A DNA stretch of 64,000 nucleotides from an uncultured Coriobacteriaceae bacterium (lineage in GTDB: Bacteria; Actinomycetota; Coriobacteriia; Coriobacteriales; Atopobiaceae), in assembly GCA_902793195.1 (NCBI GenBank), contig CADBCS010000013.1:1-64000 (forward strand), written 5' to 3'. The notes beneath the pieces are model-generated. The model saw nothing but the letters and a program-made list of their open reading frames with translations. It did no database searches and was not told the origin of the DNA. Shown one piece after another: positions 17,772-27,087 of the stretch. The translations under genes and the position numbers were made by a program. Within the stretch, counting starts at the first letter, position 1, and each line of letters opens with the position of its first letter.

Positions 17772-17806
17772 ATGGTGCCTGTTACGGCGAAATCATATGG
17801 AATACT

Positions 17807-18991
17807 CTACATCGTCTGGTAGAGGGCCTTTATCGTCTCCACGTTGGGTACCACGGTCTGCCGCAGAAGGTTGTTCATGATTCGGTCAGCCATCTTGCGG
17901 GCGTTCTCGCTGCCCGTGCCGGCAATGAGCGTGACGTTGAAGGCATAGAGGAGCCCGAGCTTCTTGAAGTATGTCGCGAGCTCCGCAGGGTCCGTGATGC
18001 CGGTGTACCTCGCGAAGAACATGTTGCCCGCCTGGACGATCTGCTGCGCGGGCATGCCGACGCTCTTCTCGATGACGGACGCCGAGGTCTGGGGGGCGCT
18101 AATCATGTCGCGGAAGATTGCGGTCATGTCGCACACGGGCGGCGCCATGGTGACCTCGGGCATGTCGATGAGCAGGAGCTCGCCGTCCTGCACCATGATG
18201 TTGCCGGGATGCAGGTCGTTGTGGGTGAGGGTGTCTGCATGCGGGATGGCGTCCACGATATCGTGCAGGAGCGCAATCTCCTCGGCCGAGCACCACTCGT
18301 CCAGCTTGTCGGTGCGCTCGTGCAGGATGTCGTGGATGTCCGAGAAGGTGCCTTTGGCCACGTGCGTGTTGTGGAGCGTCTTTGCAAGCTCCACGTACTT
18401 GTCCACGTACTCGTCGAGCTTCTCTGGATGGTCGCGCATGGCGTGACCCAGGGTGTCGGACTTGATCATCTCGAACACCACGCCAAGGCAGTCGTCGACC
18501 TTCACCACGTCGTAGGCGATGACCGAGGGAACGCCATTTACGAAGGCCGTGCGGGCGAAGTCGCGCTCGCGCTGGATGGCGGGAAGCTCCATCCACGGCT
18601 TGTACACCTTTACGATGGTATCCTCGTCCAAGCGGTACACCGTTCCGTTGCCGCCCTGGCCCACGACCTCGCAGCCTTCCACGGAGACCTCGCGCAGGCG
18701 CTTGCGCACGTCCAATATCTCGGTGAAGCCCGTCACCTCAAAGATACCGTAGACGTCGGGACTGGCGTTGATGACGGAGAGCTTGCCCTTGATGCGTTTT
18801 GCGAGCTTCATGAAGACCCTCAGCCCCGCGCTTGAAACGTACTCGAGCCCGTTCACATCCGCGACGATTTGCGCGACCTGCGCCGCATCGGCCGCCGCCA
18901 TCGCCTCCCGCTCGAAGTCGGCGGCGTTGGTGGAGTCGATGTGCCCCTCGGGGTACAGGGTAAGAACGCCATCTGCGAGTTCTGATCTCAT
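17807..18991 (-). CDS. STAS domain fused to an aminoglycoside-phosphotransferase-like kinase
   Basis: Cytoplasmic 394-residue two-domain protein. Residues 1-105 form a STAS (anti-anti-sigma) domain: EGHIDSTNAADFE, then VNGLEYVSSAGLRVFMKLAK with the serine that is phosphorylated in SpoIIAA-type proteins. Residues 110-394 are a protein-kinase-like fold: GQGGNGTVYRLDEDTIVKVYKP (nucleotide loop and Lys), THNDLHPGNIMVQDGELLLIDMPE (catalytic HxDxxxxN and metal Asp). The substrate may be the STAS serine itself or a small molecule; this is inference. No sigma factor or anti-sigma gene adjoins it. Confidence 0.8.
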   Translation of the reverse strand: MRSELADGVLTLYPEGHIDSTNAADFEREAMAAADAAQVAQIVADVNGLEYVSSAGLRVFMKLAKRIKGKLSVINASPDVYGIFEVTGFTEILDVRKRLREVSVEGCEVVGQGGNGTVYRLDEDTIVKVYKPWMELPAIQRERDFARTAFVNGVPSVIAYDVVKVDDCLGVVFEMIKSDTLGHAMRDHPEKLDEYVDKYVELAKTLHNTHVAKGTFSDIHDILHERTDKLDEWCSAEEIALLHDIVDAIPHADTLTHNDLHPGNIMVQDGELLLIDMPEVTMAPPVCDMTAIFRDMISAPQTSASVIEKSVGMPAQQIVQAGNMFFARYTGITDPAELATYFKKLGLLYAFNVTLIAGTGSENARKMADRIMNNLLRQTVVPNVETIKALYQTM

Positions 18992-19071
18992 GCGGTTTCC
19001 TCTCGGACTCTTGATTCCGGTGGCGAGCGTTGGACGCGCCGCACCTGCCTGACAGACTGATGTCGCAAAGT

Positions 19072-19077
19072 ATTATA
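19072..19077 (-). promoter_or_regulatory. Putative -10 element of the STAS-kinase gene
   Basis: TATAAT on the minus strand about 80 bases before the start codon. The -35 region is weak. Confidence 0.35.
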
Positions 19078-19100
19078 GGACAAGGCCCATAGAAGAGGGT

Positions 19101-19141
19101 GTGGAACAGGGGACGTGGAACAGGGGACGTGTTTTTCGTTC
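19101..19141. repeat. Dispersed GGAACAGGGGACGTG repeat
   Basis: Two tandem 14-base units GTGGAACAGGGGAC followed by GTGTTTTTCGTTC. The 26 bases at 19116-19141 match, in reverse and with one mismatch, the core of the 36-bp tandem repeat at 35829-35900. Confidence 0.7.
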
Positions 19142-19196
19142 CAACTGTGCCACGCATGTTGCCAAGTCACAATGATGTAACGAACCCGAGCCACAT

Positions 19197-19225
19197 TTGC
19201 CGAGCCATTGCATACCGCCTACAAT
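19197..19225 (+). promoter_or_regulatory. Promoter of the Nudix gene
   Basis: TTGCCG, 17-base spacer, TACAAT, ending 33 bases before the start codon. Confidence 0.55.
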
Positions 19226-19258
19226 GGCGGGCAGCGAAAAAGACGAAGGGATGACGCC

Positions 19259-19786
19259 ATGCAAGAGATGATCGACCTATACGACAGCAACAAACAGCCC
19301 ACGGGCGAGACCATAGCCCGCGAAGGGGCCTTCTTGCACGAAGGGCAGTACATGCTCTACGTACTGGCGCTCATCGAGGACGCGCAGGGACGGTTCCTCA
19401 TTACCCAGCGTTCACTCGACAAGCATTGGGCTGCTGGTTGGTGGGAAGTGACCGGCGGTGGTGTCCGTGCGGGCGAGACGTCGGCTCAGGCAGTGAAGCG
19501 CGAGGTTCCCGAGGAGGTTGGTCTGACGGTTGCCGGAGAGGTGCCCGCACCGATCTATGGATACAAGAACGTTGACCTCAAGCGTGGCGACAACTACTTT
19601 GTTGATATCTATCATCTGCATCTAGACTTCTGCGAATCCGATGTGCGCCTTGTAGACGGCGAGGCCGTGGGCTTCCGCCTGGCGAGCTGGGAGGAGATCA
19701 CCGAGCTTGCCGACCAGGGCATCTTCCTGCACTATGAGCGCCTGTGCCAGGCGCTTGAGGCAGAGGGCGTGGTGATGGAGCAATAG
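19259..19786 (+). CDS. Nudix hydrolase
   Basis: Cytoplasmic 175-residue pyrophosphohydrolase. The Nudix box reads GGGVRAGETSAQAVKREVPEEVGL, with the metal-binding REVPEEVG; the preceding QRSLDKHWAAGWWEVTGG is typical of the IDI/YfcD-like branch, which acts on nucleoside or isopentenyl diphosphates. The substrate is not known. The start with GAAGGG upstream is preferred to an upstream GTG or ATG that lies within the promoter spacer region. Confidence 0.85.
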   Translation: MQEMIDLYDSNKQPTGETIAREGAFLHEGQYMLYVLALIEDAQGRFLITQRSLDKHWAAGWWEVTGGGVRAGETSAQAVKREVPEEVGLTVAGEVPAPIYGYKNVDLKRGDNYFVDIYHLHLDFCESDVRLVDGEAVGFRLASWEEITELADQGIFLHYERLCQALEAEGVVMEQ

Positions 19787-19882
19787 GTGTCTGCGGCGCC
19801 ACGCTGATCCGAAACGCGTAACCACTTCGCAAGTCGCGCACAAAACGTCGGTTCTCCCAAAAGGGCAACGACCGCAGCCCGC

Positions 19883-20554
19883 CTATCGGTTGAGCCTGGC
19901 CATGGACGTTATGATGGAGATGCCCATCGGGCAGACGTCCATGCAGGCGAGCGACTTGGAGCATGCGTTGCCGAAGTGGCGCGCGTACACCTTTCGGACG
20001 TCGCGAGCCTTCTGGTGGTTCCTGGCATGCACCAGGTAGCAGTCGTTGGCGAACGCCGCACCAAAGAAGCTGTTGCCGTTGGTGTAGTTAGGGCATATCT
20101 CGAGGCACAGGCCGCACTTGAGGCACTTGGCCGTCTCGTACTGGTGGGCGAAGTCCTCACCGGCCTTGGGCTGGTACTCCCCGATGGAGACGTTGGTGCG
20201 CCTGAGGTTTTCCTGGATCGAGGTCCGATCGGTCGCCAGGTCGCGAATCGTGGGGAACTTGGTGAGCGGCGCCAAGATGACCTCGTCGCAATTGAGGTCG
20301 CGCACGAAGGTGTCGCACGCCAGGACCGGCATCCCGTTGATCACCATGGCGCAGGCGCCGCACACGCCCTGCAGGCACGAGCATTCCCAGGCGATCCGCC
20401 GCGTGGGCCGCCCGTCGGCGTTGACGATGTCGTCGTGGTAGTTGAGGTAGTCCAGCATGCCGGCCACGGACGTGTCCCTCGGCCCGTCGTAGTCGAAGGA
20501 CTCCCAGTACGGCTCGGTGGTGGGGGATTCCTGACGCAGGACCCTAACTCTCAT
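19883..20554 (-). CDS. frdB: Fumarate reductase iron-sulfur subunit
   Basis: Electron-transfer subunit (223 residues) on the inner face of the membrane. The ferredoxin-like N-terminal part has CSCLQGVCGACAM and LAC for the [2Fe-2S] centre. The C-terminal part has CLKCGLCLEICP and CSKSLACMDVCP for the [4Fe-4S] and [3Fe-4S] centres. Its ATG overlaps the end of frdA by 11 bases, with GGAG inside frdA, so the two are translationally coupled. It is the last gene of frdCAB. Confidence 0.92.
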   Translation of the reverse strand: MRVRVLRQESPTTEPYWESFDYDGPRDTSVAGMLDYLNYHDDIVNADGRPTRRIAWECSCLQGVCGACAMVINGMPVLACDTFVRDLNCDEVILAPLTKFPTIRDLATDRTSIQENLRRTNVSIGEYQPKAGEDFAHQYETAKCLKCGLCLEICPNYTNGNSFFGAAFANDCYLVHARNHQKARDVRKVYARHFGNACSKSLACMDVCPMGISIITSMARLNR

Positions 20555-22178
20555 ATGCGCGCTCCTTGTCTGTCCACACGCGGTAGGCGCCGTCGTCGTA
20601 GGAGACCAACGTGGCGCAGGCGAAGTCGTCCAAGGTCTGTGGCGCGTCGCTGCGCCAGTGCGAGCCGCGGCTCTCCCTCCTCGCGAGGGCACAGGACAGG
20701 GAGGCGTGGGCGCAGGCGAGCATGCCCTCCAGGCTGTAGTTCTCGTACGCCGACACGCTGGCGTCGTAGTGGATGCTCCCCGCGAACGACTGGTAGTACT
20801 CGATGCTCTGCAGGCCCTCGACCAGGCTCTTCTGGGACCGGACGATGCCCATGTGCTCCCGCATGGCGTCGGCAAGCATGTCGCGCATGTAGGCAACCGG
20901 GAAGGGGCTCTGGACGTCGAAGCTTGCCTCCAGCTGTCGCTGCTCACGTGACACGACGCGCGAGAAGTTGGGACGCGGCCCCGGGTTCTCCCTGTTGCAG
21001 AGGTCGTCCGCCGCGACGCGCCCGCCATAGAGCGCCGCGAGCAGCGAGTTTCCGCCCAGGCGGTTGGCGCCGTGATACATCGACGCGCACTCGCCGACGG
21101 CATACAGGCGCTCGATGTTGGTCTCGTGGTTGAGGTGCACGGCAAGGCCGCCCATAAAGAAGTGCACCGACGGCGCCACGGGAATGGGCTGGGCGCAGAC
21201 GTCGATGTCGCGGTACTTCCGGCACAGGTCGCGCACCTCCTGCAGGCGCTGCCCGATAAACCCCTCGTCGAGGAACGAGATGTCCAGGAACACGTCCCGG
21301 CCGGTTTCGTGCATCGTGCGAGACACGACGTCGCGGGTCGAGAGGTTGCCCTTGGGCCCGAACTTGTCCTCCATAAAGTAGACGCGCCGGTCACCGTCCT
21401 CAAAGAAGAGCCGGCCGCCCTCTCCGCGCGCGGCCTCGCTCACGAGCATGCGCTTTTGGTCGGTCTCGAGCGTGGTGGGGTGGAACTGGATGAACTCCAG
21501 GTTCTTGAGCAGGGCCCCCTGCATAAAGAGCCGTCCAGCGGCGTAGCCGTCACACAGGACCGATCCGGTGGTCTTGCCAAACAGAGCGTTCTGCCCGCCG
21601 ACGGCCATCACCACCGCGTTCGCGTGCATGGGAACCAGCTCGCGCGTTCGCTCGTCGAACAGCAGCGCGCCGTGGCACACGCCGTCGGCGATGAGCGCGG
21701 AGTGGAAGTGCATGCGGAGCCTGCGGACGATGGTGCCGGTCGCCTCGTGGCGACGGACCTCCATCACGAGGGCCGATACGATCTGCTTGCCCGTGGACGA
21801 CCCGCAGAAGTAGGTCCGCTTGTGCGACTGTCCGCCAAAGGCCCGGCGCATCGGGCGCCCCTGGCCGTCGAGCGAGAAGACCGTTCCGATGCTCTCCAGG
21901 TACCCGATGATGTCCGCCCCGTGCGCGCAGAGCCCCGTGACGGCGTTCCTGCCAGCAATCCATGAGCCACCCCTCAGCGTGTCCTCGACGTGGCTGGCCA
22001 CCGAGTCGCCCTCCTCGCACCGCTCGGTCACGGCGTTGATGCCGCCCGCCGCCATAACGGACTGGGAGCGCTCGGAGGGATATGGGGAGACGAGCGTCAC
22101 GCGCACGTTCTGCTCGGCGCAACGCACGGCGCAGGCCATGCCCGCGATGCCACTGCCGATTATCAGCACCTCTCTCAT
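20544..22178 (-). CDS. frdA: Fumarate reductase flavoprotein subunit (flavin-linking His replaced)
   Basis: Catalytic FAD subunit of 544 residues that reduces fumarate to succinate, using electrons from FrdB. It shows the FAD-binding IIGSGIAGMACAVRCAE, the active-site region FIQFHPTTLETDQKRML, SEAARGEGGRLFF, and GANRLGGNSLLAALYGGR. The histidine that carries covalently bound FAD in E. coli FrdA and most SdhA/FrdA proteins (R-S-H) is glutamine here (SERSQSVMAAGGIN, Gln39), so FAD is probably not covalently bound. GAGGTG precedes the ATG, eight bases after frdC. Succinate dehydrogenase direction is less likely given the missing covalent link. Confidence 0.9.
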   Translation of the reverse strand: MREVLIIGSGIAGMACAVRCAEQNVRVTLVSPYPSERSQSVMAAGGINAVTERCEEGDSVASHVEDTLRGGSWIAGRNAVTGLCAHGADIIGYLESIGTVFSLDGQGRPMRRAFGGQSHKRTYFCGSSTGKQIVSALVMEVRRHEATGTIVRRLRMHFHSALIADGVCHGALLFDERTRELVPMHANAVVMAVGGQNALFGKTTGSVLCDGYAAGRLFMQGALLKNLEFIQFHPTTLETDQKRMLVSEAARGEGGRLFFEDGDRRVYFMEDKFGPKGNLSTRDVVSRTMHETGRDVFLDISFLDEGFIGQRLQEVRDLCRKYRDIDVCAQPIPVAPSVHFFMGGLAVHLNHETNIERLYAVGECASMYHGANRLGGNSLLAALYGGRVAADDLCNRENPGPRPNFSRVVSREQRQLEASFDVQSPFPVAYMRDMLADAMREHMGIVRSQKSLVEGLQSIEYYQSFAGSIHYDASVSAYENYSLEGMLACAHASLSCALARRESRGSHWRSDAPQTLDDFACATLVSYDDGAYRVWTDKERAYES

Positions 22179-22186
22179 GGCGCACC

Positions 22187-22750
22187 TCACGCAAAGACGA
22201 ACATGCCCAGCTGGCCCCGCACCACGACGATGGCGGCGACGAGGAACAGACAGGCGCAGACGGCGTAGGCGACGCGGTCGACACGAACCTGCGTCTCTTT
22301 GCGGGACAGCAGGCCGAGCGTGATGAGCGCGCGCGAGAAGGACGTCGCCACGTGCAGGGCGATCACGGCGTAGAACGCGACCTGGGCCAAAAGGACGAGG
22401 CCGAACACGAACCAGGTCCCGCTCTGCGACGCGTCCTTGAGGATGTTGAAGATGTTGAGGTGCACGATGAGGAGCGGAAAGATGAGGGCGGCCGACACAC
22501 GCTGGACCACCGTCCGCCGGTTCTGCCGTTGGTAGGGGTCGACGCGCGTCCCGTCGCCCAGCAGGAAGACGGTGCACATCCCCGCAACCGCATGCAGGCA
22601 GGCGAACACAATTACGGGCGCCGCCGTAAGCGTCTTGAGCATAGGGTTGTAATAGAACGTGAGGTAGCAGAAAACGCTGTACCCCACGTGCGCGAGCAAG
22701 GCGAGTATGGTGAGCAGTGCGAGCACGGCACTGGCCTTCTTGAGTCCCAT
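22187..22750 (-). CDS. frdC: Fumarate reductase cytochrome b subunit
   Basis: Membrane anchor of 187 residues with about five helices that passes electrons from the quinone pool to FrdB. Four histidines within helices (21, 53, 97, 133) fit the two-haem-b type B enzymes of Wolinella and Bacillus. It is the first gene of the operon, in the usual C-A-B order. It starts MGLKKASAVLALL. The promoter region upstream holds three CCAATGG-type motifs. Confidence 0.88.
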   Translation of the reverse strand: MGLKKASAVLALLTILALLAHVGYSVFCYLTFYYNPMLKTLTAAPVIVFACLHAVAGMCTVFLLGDGTRVDPYQRQNRRTVVQRVSAALIFPLLIVHLNIFNILKDASQSGTWFVFGLVLLAQVAFYAVIALHVATSFSRALITLGLLSRKETQVRVDRVAYAVCACLFLVAAIVVVRGQLGMFVFA

Positions 22751-22806
22751 GGTCCCTCGGATTCCTTCCCGTCGACATTCCCGTCCATACTAACGCATCA
22801 TTTCGT

Positions 22807-22856
22807 CCATTGGGACGAGGGCCAATGGGCAATGCGGGCGAGCGCGTGGCCAATGG
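22807..22856. promoter_or_regulatory. Three CCAATGG motifs upstream of frdCAB
   Basis: CCATTGG at 22807-22813 and CCAATGG at 22822-22828 and 22850-22856, upstream of the frdC start. They could be operator half-sites. A TAGTAT -10-like element lies closer to the gene. The remaining bases up to the next terminator show no gene. Confidence 0.35.
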
Positions 22857-23015
22857 CCGAGGCGCACCCGTTCCTGGCTGGTGTCGCATGTTGTAGTCCA
22901 AGTCATCCCGGCAACCCGGAACCGAGAAAAAGGGTCAACCTCCTTTACTCGGCCGACCCGCGTCAGGTGCACCGCGTCGGCTGCGCCTCCGACTGGCGTG
23001 TCGCCCAGACACAAT

Positions 23016-23046
23016 CCAACCGCCAAGGGACAGCCCCGGCGGTTGG
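23016..23046 (-). terminator. Hairpin after the subtilase gene
   Basis: On the minus strand CCAACCGCC and GGCGGTTGG form a 9-bp perfect stem with a 13-base loop, about 30 bases after the stop. The U-tract is weak (ATTGTGTC). Confidence 0.55.
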
Positions 23047-23074
23047 CTCGGAATCTAGGGGATGTTCCCAGTGG

Positions 23075-26000
23075 CTACTTCTTTGCGAACGCCTTGGCAT
23101 AGGTCTGGGTCGCGCCCTTGAAGGCCTTGGCCGGTGCGGGGCCTCCCTTGGCCACGAGCACGACCTGGATCGCCTCGGCGCGCCGGCTCATGCCCTGCGT
23201 GCCGGTGGACTGGCCGTTCTTGGCCCAGGCCATCCAGCCGTAGCGCTGCACGTGGACGCGATACCACACGTCGTACTTTTTTGCCATGTCGCCCCAGAGC
23301 CGGATCTGCACGGCCTCGAGCCGGCGGCTCTTGCCCTCGGTGCCCGAGAGCTTGCCGTTGCGGATCCAGGACTTCTCCCATCCCTTGCGCTGCACGTGGC
23401 CGCGGTACTCGATGCCCCCAGAGACGGGCGCACCGTCCACGGTGAGCCTGAGCGACTCCATGCGCAGCGACTTGCCCGTGGTGCCGGCGACCTTACCGCC
23501 GAAGACGGCAGGCTGCGTGCCCCTGCGCTGCACGTGCGCGGTCACGCTCACGGTCGGCTCGGGCTCTGGTTTTACGTCGCAGGGAATGTCTCCAGGGTAC
23601 TCGGGCACCTCCATGGCGGTCGCGCGGAAGAGGCGATTGTTGGGTTCGAGCAAGGAGGCGCCAATCACAAAGAGCCTTCCGCGGTAGGTGCACGCTGCCT
23701 GCGAGTACACGCAGTCGTCGGACGAACGCTTGGCATGCGGTTCGAACTTGTCCGAGTCGTTGCGCAACACGTAGGTGTCCGACGAACCGTCTGCGGCGGG
23801 CGGGCCAACGAGCACGAAGCCGTCGCTCGCGGGTGCAACCACGCTACGGAAGGGGATGTCCTTCTTGGTGGGAGAGAATACAAGCTGATTAATCGACTCT
23901 GAGTCTGCCACAAACTCTGGCAACGCTCCCATAAGCTGGGTGGCCTGCCCTCCTTGGATGCGTATGACTTCGGCAGCTAAGGTGGCGGTCATGCTATTGC
24001 TGTAGACGAGCAGCGTGCCTTCATTCGCGGCGACTTGAGGATTGTCGTATGCGGCGGGCATGCTGCAGAGCTCCTCGCCCGCACCCGACGAGAGGTCGTA
24101 GCTCGTCACTGGGGCGGGTGCCGTCGGTCCCATGGAGCCTCCCACCAGCTTGAGCTGACCACGGTCATTCACGACGGTCTGGTTCAGACGAACCCCATCC
24201 GAGGATGCCTGCGTCCACGAGTTCTTTGTGGGGTCGTACACATACACGCGCTCCTCGGCCGACGTGCCTGCGGGGAACGTCGTCGTATGTTCGCCACTCT
24301 CCAGCATGTGTACGGTGGCACCTTCCACAACGATCTTGCCATCAAACATGACGGCAGAGACGCCGCTCAGCCACTCGGGCAGCTCGCAAAGCTCCGACCA
24401 CTCCTGCTTCTTGAGGTCGAAGCAGAGCATTCTCTTGTGGCCAAACTGGATTTCGTCGGCCCCCCCGTACCCGGGCAGGTAGTACAGCTTGCAGCCACAA
24501 CCCACAAGCGGACCCGTGGTCTCCCAGTCACCCTGCCCGTCACCGCTAACAAAGACGTTGCCCACCGAGGCGTCAAAGGGCAGGTCCTGCTCGTAGACAT
24601 CCGACCCCTTGCTCGCAAAGCGGTAGTGCGTGTCGTGCTTGCCGGGCACATTGGTGAGCACGACACGCAGGATTCCCTCGAATGGGGCCTCGAGGGAGAG
24701 CTTCACCGTATCGTCGGACCAAGACGCGACGGTGGCGGCGACCGGTTGAAGCTCGGCCCCCACTACGTAGCGAGAGAGGTCCACCGACCCTGGGCTCGCG
24801 CCAAAGTTGGCGCCCGTTATGGTTACGGTCGTTCCGTCAACCACGACGTCGGTGATGTCGGGGGCTAGGGCATGCGAGCCCGTGGGTTCGGTCGAGCCAT
24901 CAGCCGAGAAGTCAAAGACGCCGCCCGACTTCACCTCAAGTGGGGAGTTGGGGATGCGCACCTTGGAACGTGTGAGCGACGCAAGCTCGGTGCCGCTATG
25001 TCCCTGCGCGGCAAGCACGGCGGCACTGCCAGCAACGAGCGGGGTGGACATGGACGTGCCTGTTCTAAAGCCGTATGGCACGACCTTAGTCCCCAATCCC
25101 AGCGAGTCGATGCCGAACGTGGTGCAACCTATGGGAAGCGCAACGCGAAGCTTGATGACGAGGTGGTCGTCTGCGGGATGCAGTGCCGCCCCCGTTGGAG
25201 CGGCTTCGCCCTCAATGGCCTTGCCGTTTGAGCCGACCTCCGTGACAACCTTGTCAAAGTCGAGCCAGTCGGCGTTCCCCGACGTTCCCGTGCCAAGGTT
25301 GAACTCGATGTTCGCAAGATTCGTTGCGCACGACCACACCAGCGCACCAACTGATTCCGTGCCACCCGTGAACATAAAGCCAAGGTGAAGGCCCGTTTGT
25401 CCCTCGATTTTTGCGGTGATATCCGTATTGGTAAGGTCAATGTCCAGCTTGAGGTCATAGAACTTGTACTTCCCGCTTGCGCTCGTGTCGACGGCGTGCT
25501 CGGGGTCGACTGAAATTTTGAGGCCGCCCGTTCCGTATGCACGGACGGTGTTGACGTATGCTCCAGCATTTTGCGCTACGACGTCGTTGTCATGCCAGAG
25601 GTCGGGCTTGCCATCTTCGTAAAGCTGGGAGACGGTCACTGGGGGTTCGCCAGGCTTGCCATCGAATCCCACATAGAGAGGGTCGGACGATTCAGCTACC
25701 AATCCAGTCGCGTCGGCAAGGTAATGGGCCTCCGACTCGATAACGGTCGACAAGACAGTCGTTCCGGGAGCCGCCAGGTCAACGCTCGCGACACCGTACT
25801 CGCTGGTTGCGTCAAGGGCGTCGGTACCATTTGTGTTTGCGACGATGATGGCGTAGGGGTTGTCTTGGAGATACGAGTTGGCCCTCTCCAGGTGGTCGTT
25901 GCTTCTGCCAAGGTTGCCCGAGGAGAAGACGCTTACGATACCCCACCTGTCTCCCAGCTCGCGCACGGCAGCGTCTATGGCGCGGCTCGACTGCATGAGG

Positions 26001-26983
26001 CCCCATGAATTGCTCGTGACCCGAACGCGCTCACCCTCCTCGGACGCCTGCCCGTTGAACTGGTCGACAAAGCTGAAGGCGCACAGGACGTCTGCAATGG
26101 AACCGCTCTCAATCTCGTTAAGGAAGTCGATTGACACGATGCGCACGTTCGAGGCAACGCCGCTCGTGCCAAAATCGTTCCACTCCGCCCCGATGATGCC
26201 CGCCGTATGCGTGCCGTGCCCGATCGCAAGGGATTTCGGGTCGTAGAAGTTTCCCTTGAGCCCCTTGTCCCCCGACTTGTAACCCCACTCGTGGCAGCCG
26301 AGCGCGGCCTGCTGCTCGGCAGAGAAATGGTACATGACTTCGTCCAGGTCGGGATGCGTGTGGTCGACGGCCGTATCGATGAGTGCCACCACGATTGGTT
26401 TGTCCATGTTTGCGCCGGATTGAGTTGAGCCAAAGCCGGGTACGTTGATGGATGGATTTGCCGCGAATGCCTCCGTACGCATGGTCTGGTCGGTTGCCCA
26501 GTTACCCCATTGCATCGGCGTTAGGTCGGTGACATCAGAGATGTTCGCTACCTGGGTGGCTGCGAAGTCATCCGAATTCGCACCCTCCAGCGAGAAGGTG
26601 TAGTTTGGCTCGACAAAGCCGACGTTGGGATCGTCGGCCAGCATGCGCAGGAGTTCCTCGGTCGTGAGGGAATCGGACGCAACGGAGGTGAGTGTCAGAT
26701 TCTCCGCTGATTGCGTTGTCAGCCCGTCGTTGGCCGCGGCTCGCGCCGCCGACGAATCCACCGTAATGAGCGGCGTGACCTCATAAGGCGCAGTTGAATG
26801 TGCCGTGAGTTGGCCGTCCCGCGCACGGAATGCCGCAACGACCTCGCCCTCAACGTAGTCGCCAGCGGACAGCATGTCATCGACTTCGTCCGCTTGGGCG
26901 ACTAGCGGGAAGAAGGCCATGCATAACAGTACGACGACAAGAGAAGCAATTTGCTTTCGTAAGATCATGCGGCACGAATCCAT
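23075..26983 (-). CDS. Secreted subtilisin-like serine protease with C-terminal ChW repeats
   Basis: Surface protease of 1302 residues. It has a signal peptide (1-31, SLVVVLLCMAFFPLVAQA), an inhibitor-like propeptide (about 40-140), and an S8 catalytic domain. The triad is Asp203 in LIDTAVDHTHPDLD, His256 in GHGTHTAGIIGAE, and Ser near 644 in GTSMSTPLVAGSAAVLA; a long insertion separates His and Ser. An IPT/TIG-like Ig domain follows (about 700-790), then a Kelch-like region with repeated FVSGDGQGDWE/KLVGGSMG phrases, then three ChW-type repeats from about 1170 (GHVQRKGWEKSWIRNGKLSG, VHVQRYGWMAWAKNGQSTG). ChW repeats are thought to hold proteins on the Gram-positive cell wall. GAGGGA six bases before ATG supports the start. 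Confidence 0.9.
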   Translation of the reverse strand: MDSCRMILRKQIASLVVVLLCMAFFPLVAQADEVDDMLSAGDYVEGEVVAAFRARDGQLTAHSTAPYEVTPLITVDSSAARAAANDGLTTQSAENLTLTSVASDSLTTEELLRMLADDPNVGFVEPNYTFSLEGANSDDFAATQVANISDVTDLTPMQWGNWATDQTMRTEAFAANPSINVPGFGSTQSGANMDKPIVVALIDTAVDHTHPDLDEVMYHFSAEQQAALGCHEWGYKSGDKGLKGNFYDPKSLAIGHGTHTAGIIGAEWNDFGTSGVASNVRIVSIDFLNEIESGSIADVLCAFSFVDQFNGQASEEGERVRVTSNSWGLMQSSRAIDAAVRELGDRWGIVSVFSSGNLGRSNDHLERANSYLQDNPYAIIVANTNGTDALDATSEYGVASVDLAAPGTTVLSTVIESEAHYLADATGLVAESSDPLYVGFDGKPGEPPVTVSQLYEDGKPDLWHDNDVVAQNAGAYVNTVRAYGTGGLKISVDPEHAVDTSASGKYKFYDLKLDIDLTNTDITAKIEGQTGLHLGFMFTGGTESVGALVWSCATNLANIEFNLGTGTSGNADWLDFDKVVTEVGSNGKAIEGEAAPTGAALHPADDHLVIKLRVALPIGCTTFGIDSLGLGTKVVPYGFRTGTSMSTPLVAGSAAVLAAQGHSGTELASLTRSKVRIPNSPLEVKSGGVFDFSADGSTEPTGSHALAPDITDVVVDGTTVTITGANFGASPGSVDLSRYVVGAELQPVAATVASWSDDTVKLSLEAPFEGILRVVLTNVPGKHDTHYRFASKGSDVYEQDLPFDASVGNVFVSGDGQGDWETTGPLVGCGCKLYYLPGYGGADEIQFGHKRMLCFDLKKQEWSELCELPEWLSGVSAVMFDGKIVVEGATVHMLESGEHTTTFPAGTSAEERVYVYDPTKNSWTQASSDGVRLNQTVVNDRGQLKLVGGSMGPTAPAPVTSYDLSSGAGEELCSMPAAYDNPQVAANEGTLLVYSNSMTATLAAEVIRIQGGQATQLMGALPEFVADSESINQLVFSPTKKDIPFRSVVAPASDGFVLVGPPAADGSSDTYVLRNDSDKFEPHAKRSSDDCVYSQAACTYRGRLFVIGASLLEPNNRLFRATAMEVPEYPGDIPCDVKPEPEPTVSVTAHVQRRGTQPAVFGGKVAGTTGKSLRMESLRLTVDGAPVSGGIEYRGHVQRKGWEKSWIRNGKLSGTEGKSRRLEAVQIRLWGDMAKKYDVWYRVHVQRYGWMAWAKNGQSTGTQGMSRRAEAIQVVLVAKGGPAPAKAFKGATQTYAKAFAKK

Positions 26984-27087
26984 GAGCTGTCCCTCATTTT
27001 GCTTGCGTTTGCCTGTTCAACGCCTCACGTGCATTCGTACCCATTGTATGATATTGAGACGATACTCGTCCATCGACAAGGGGGAGC

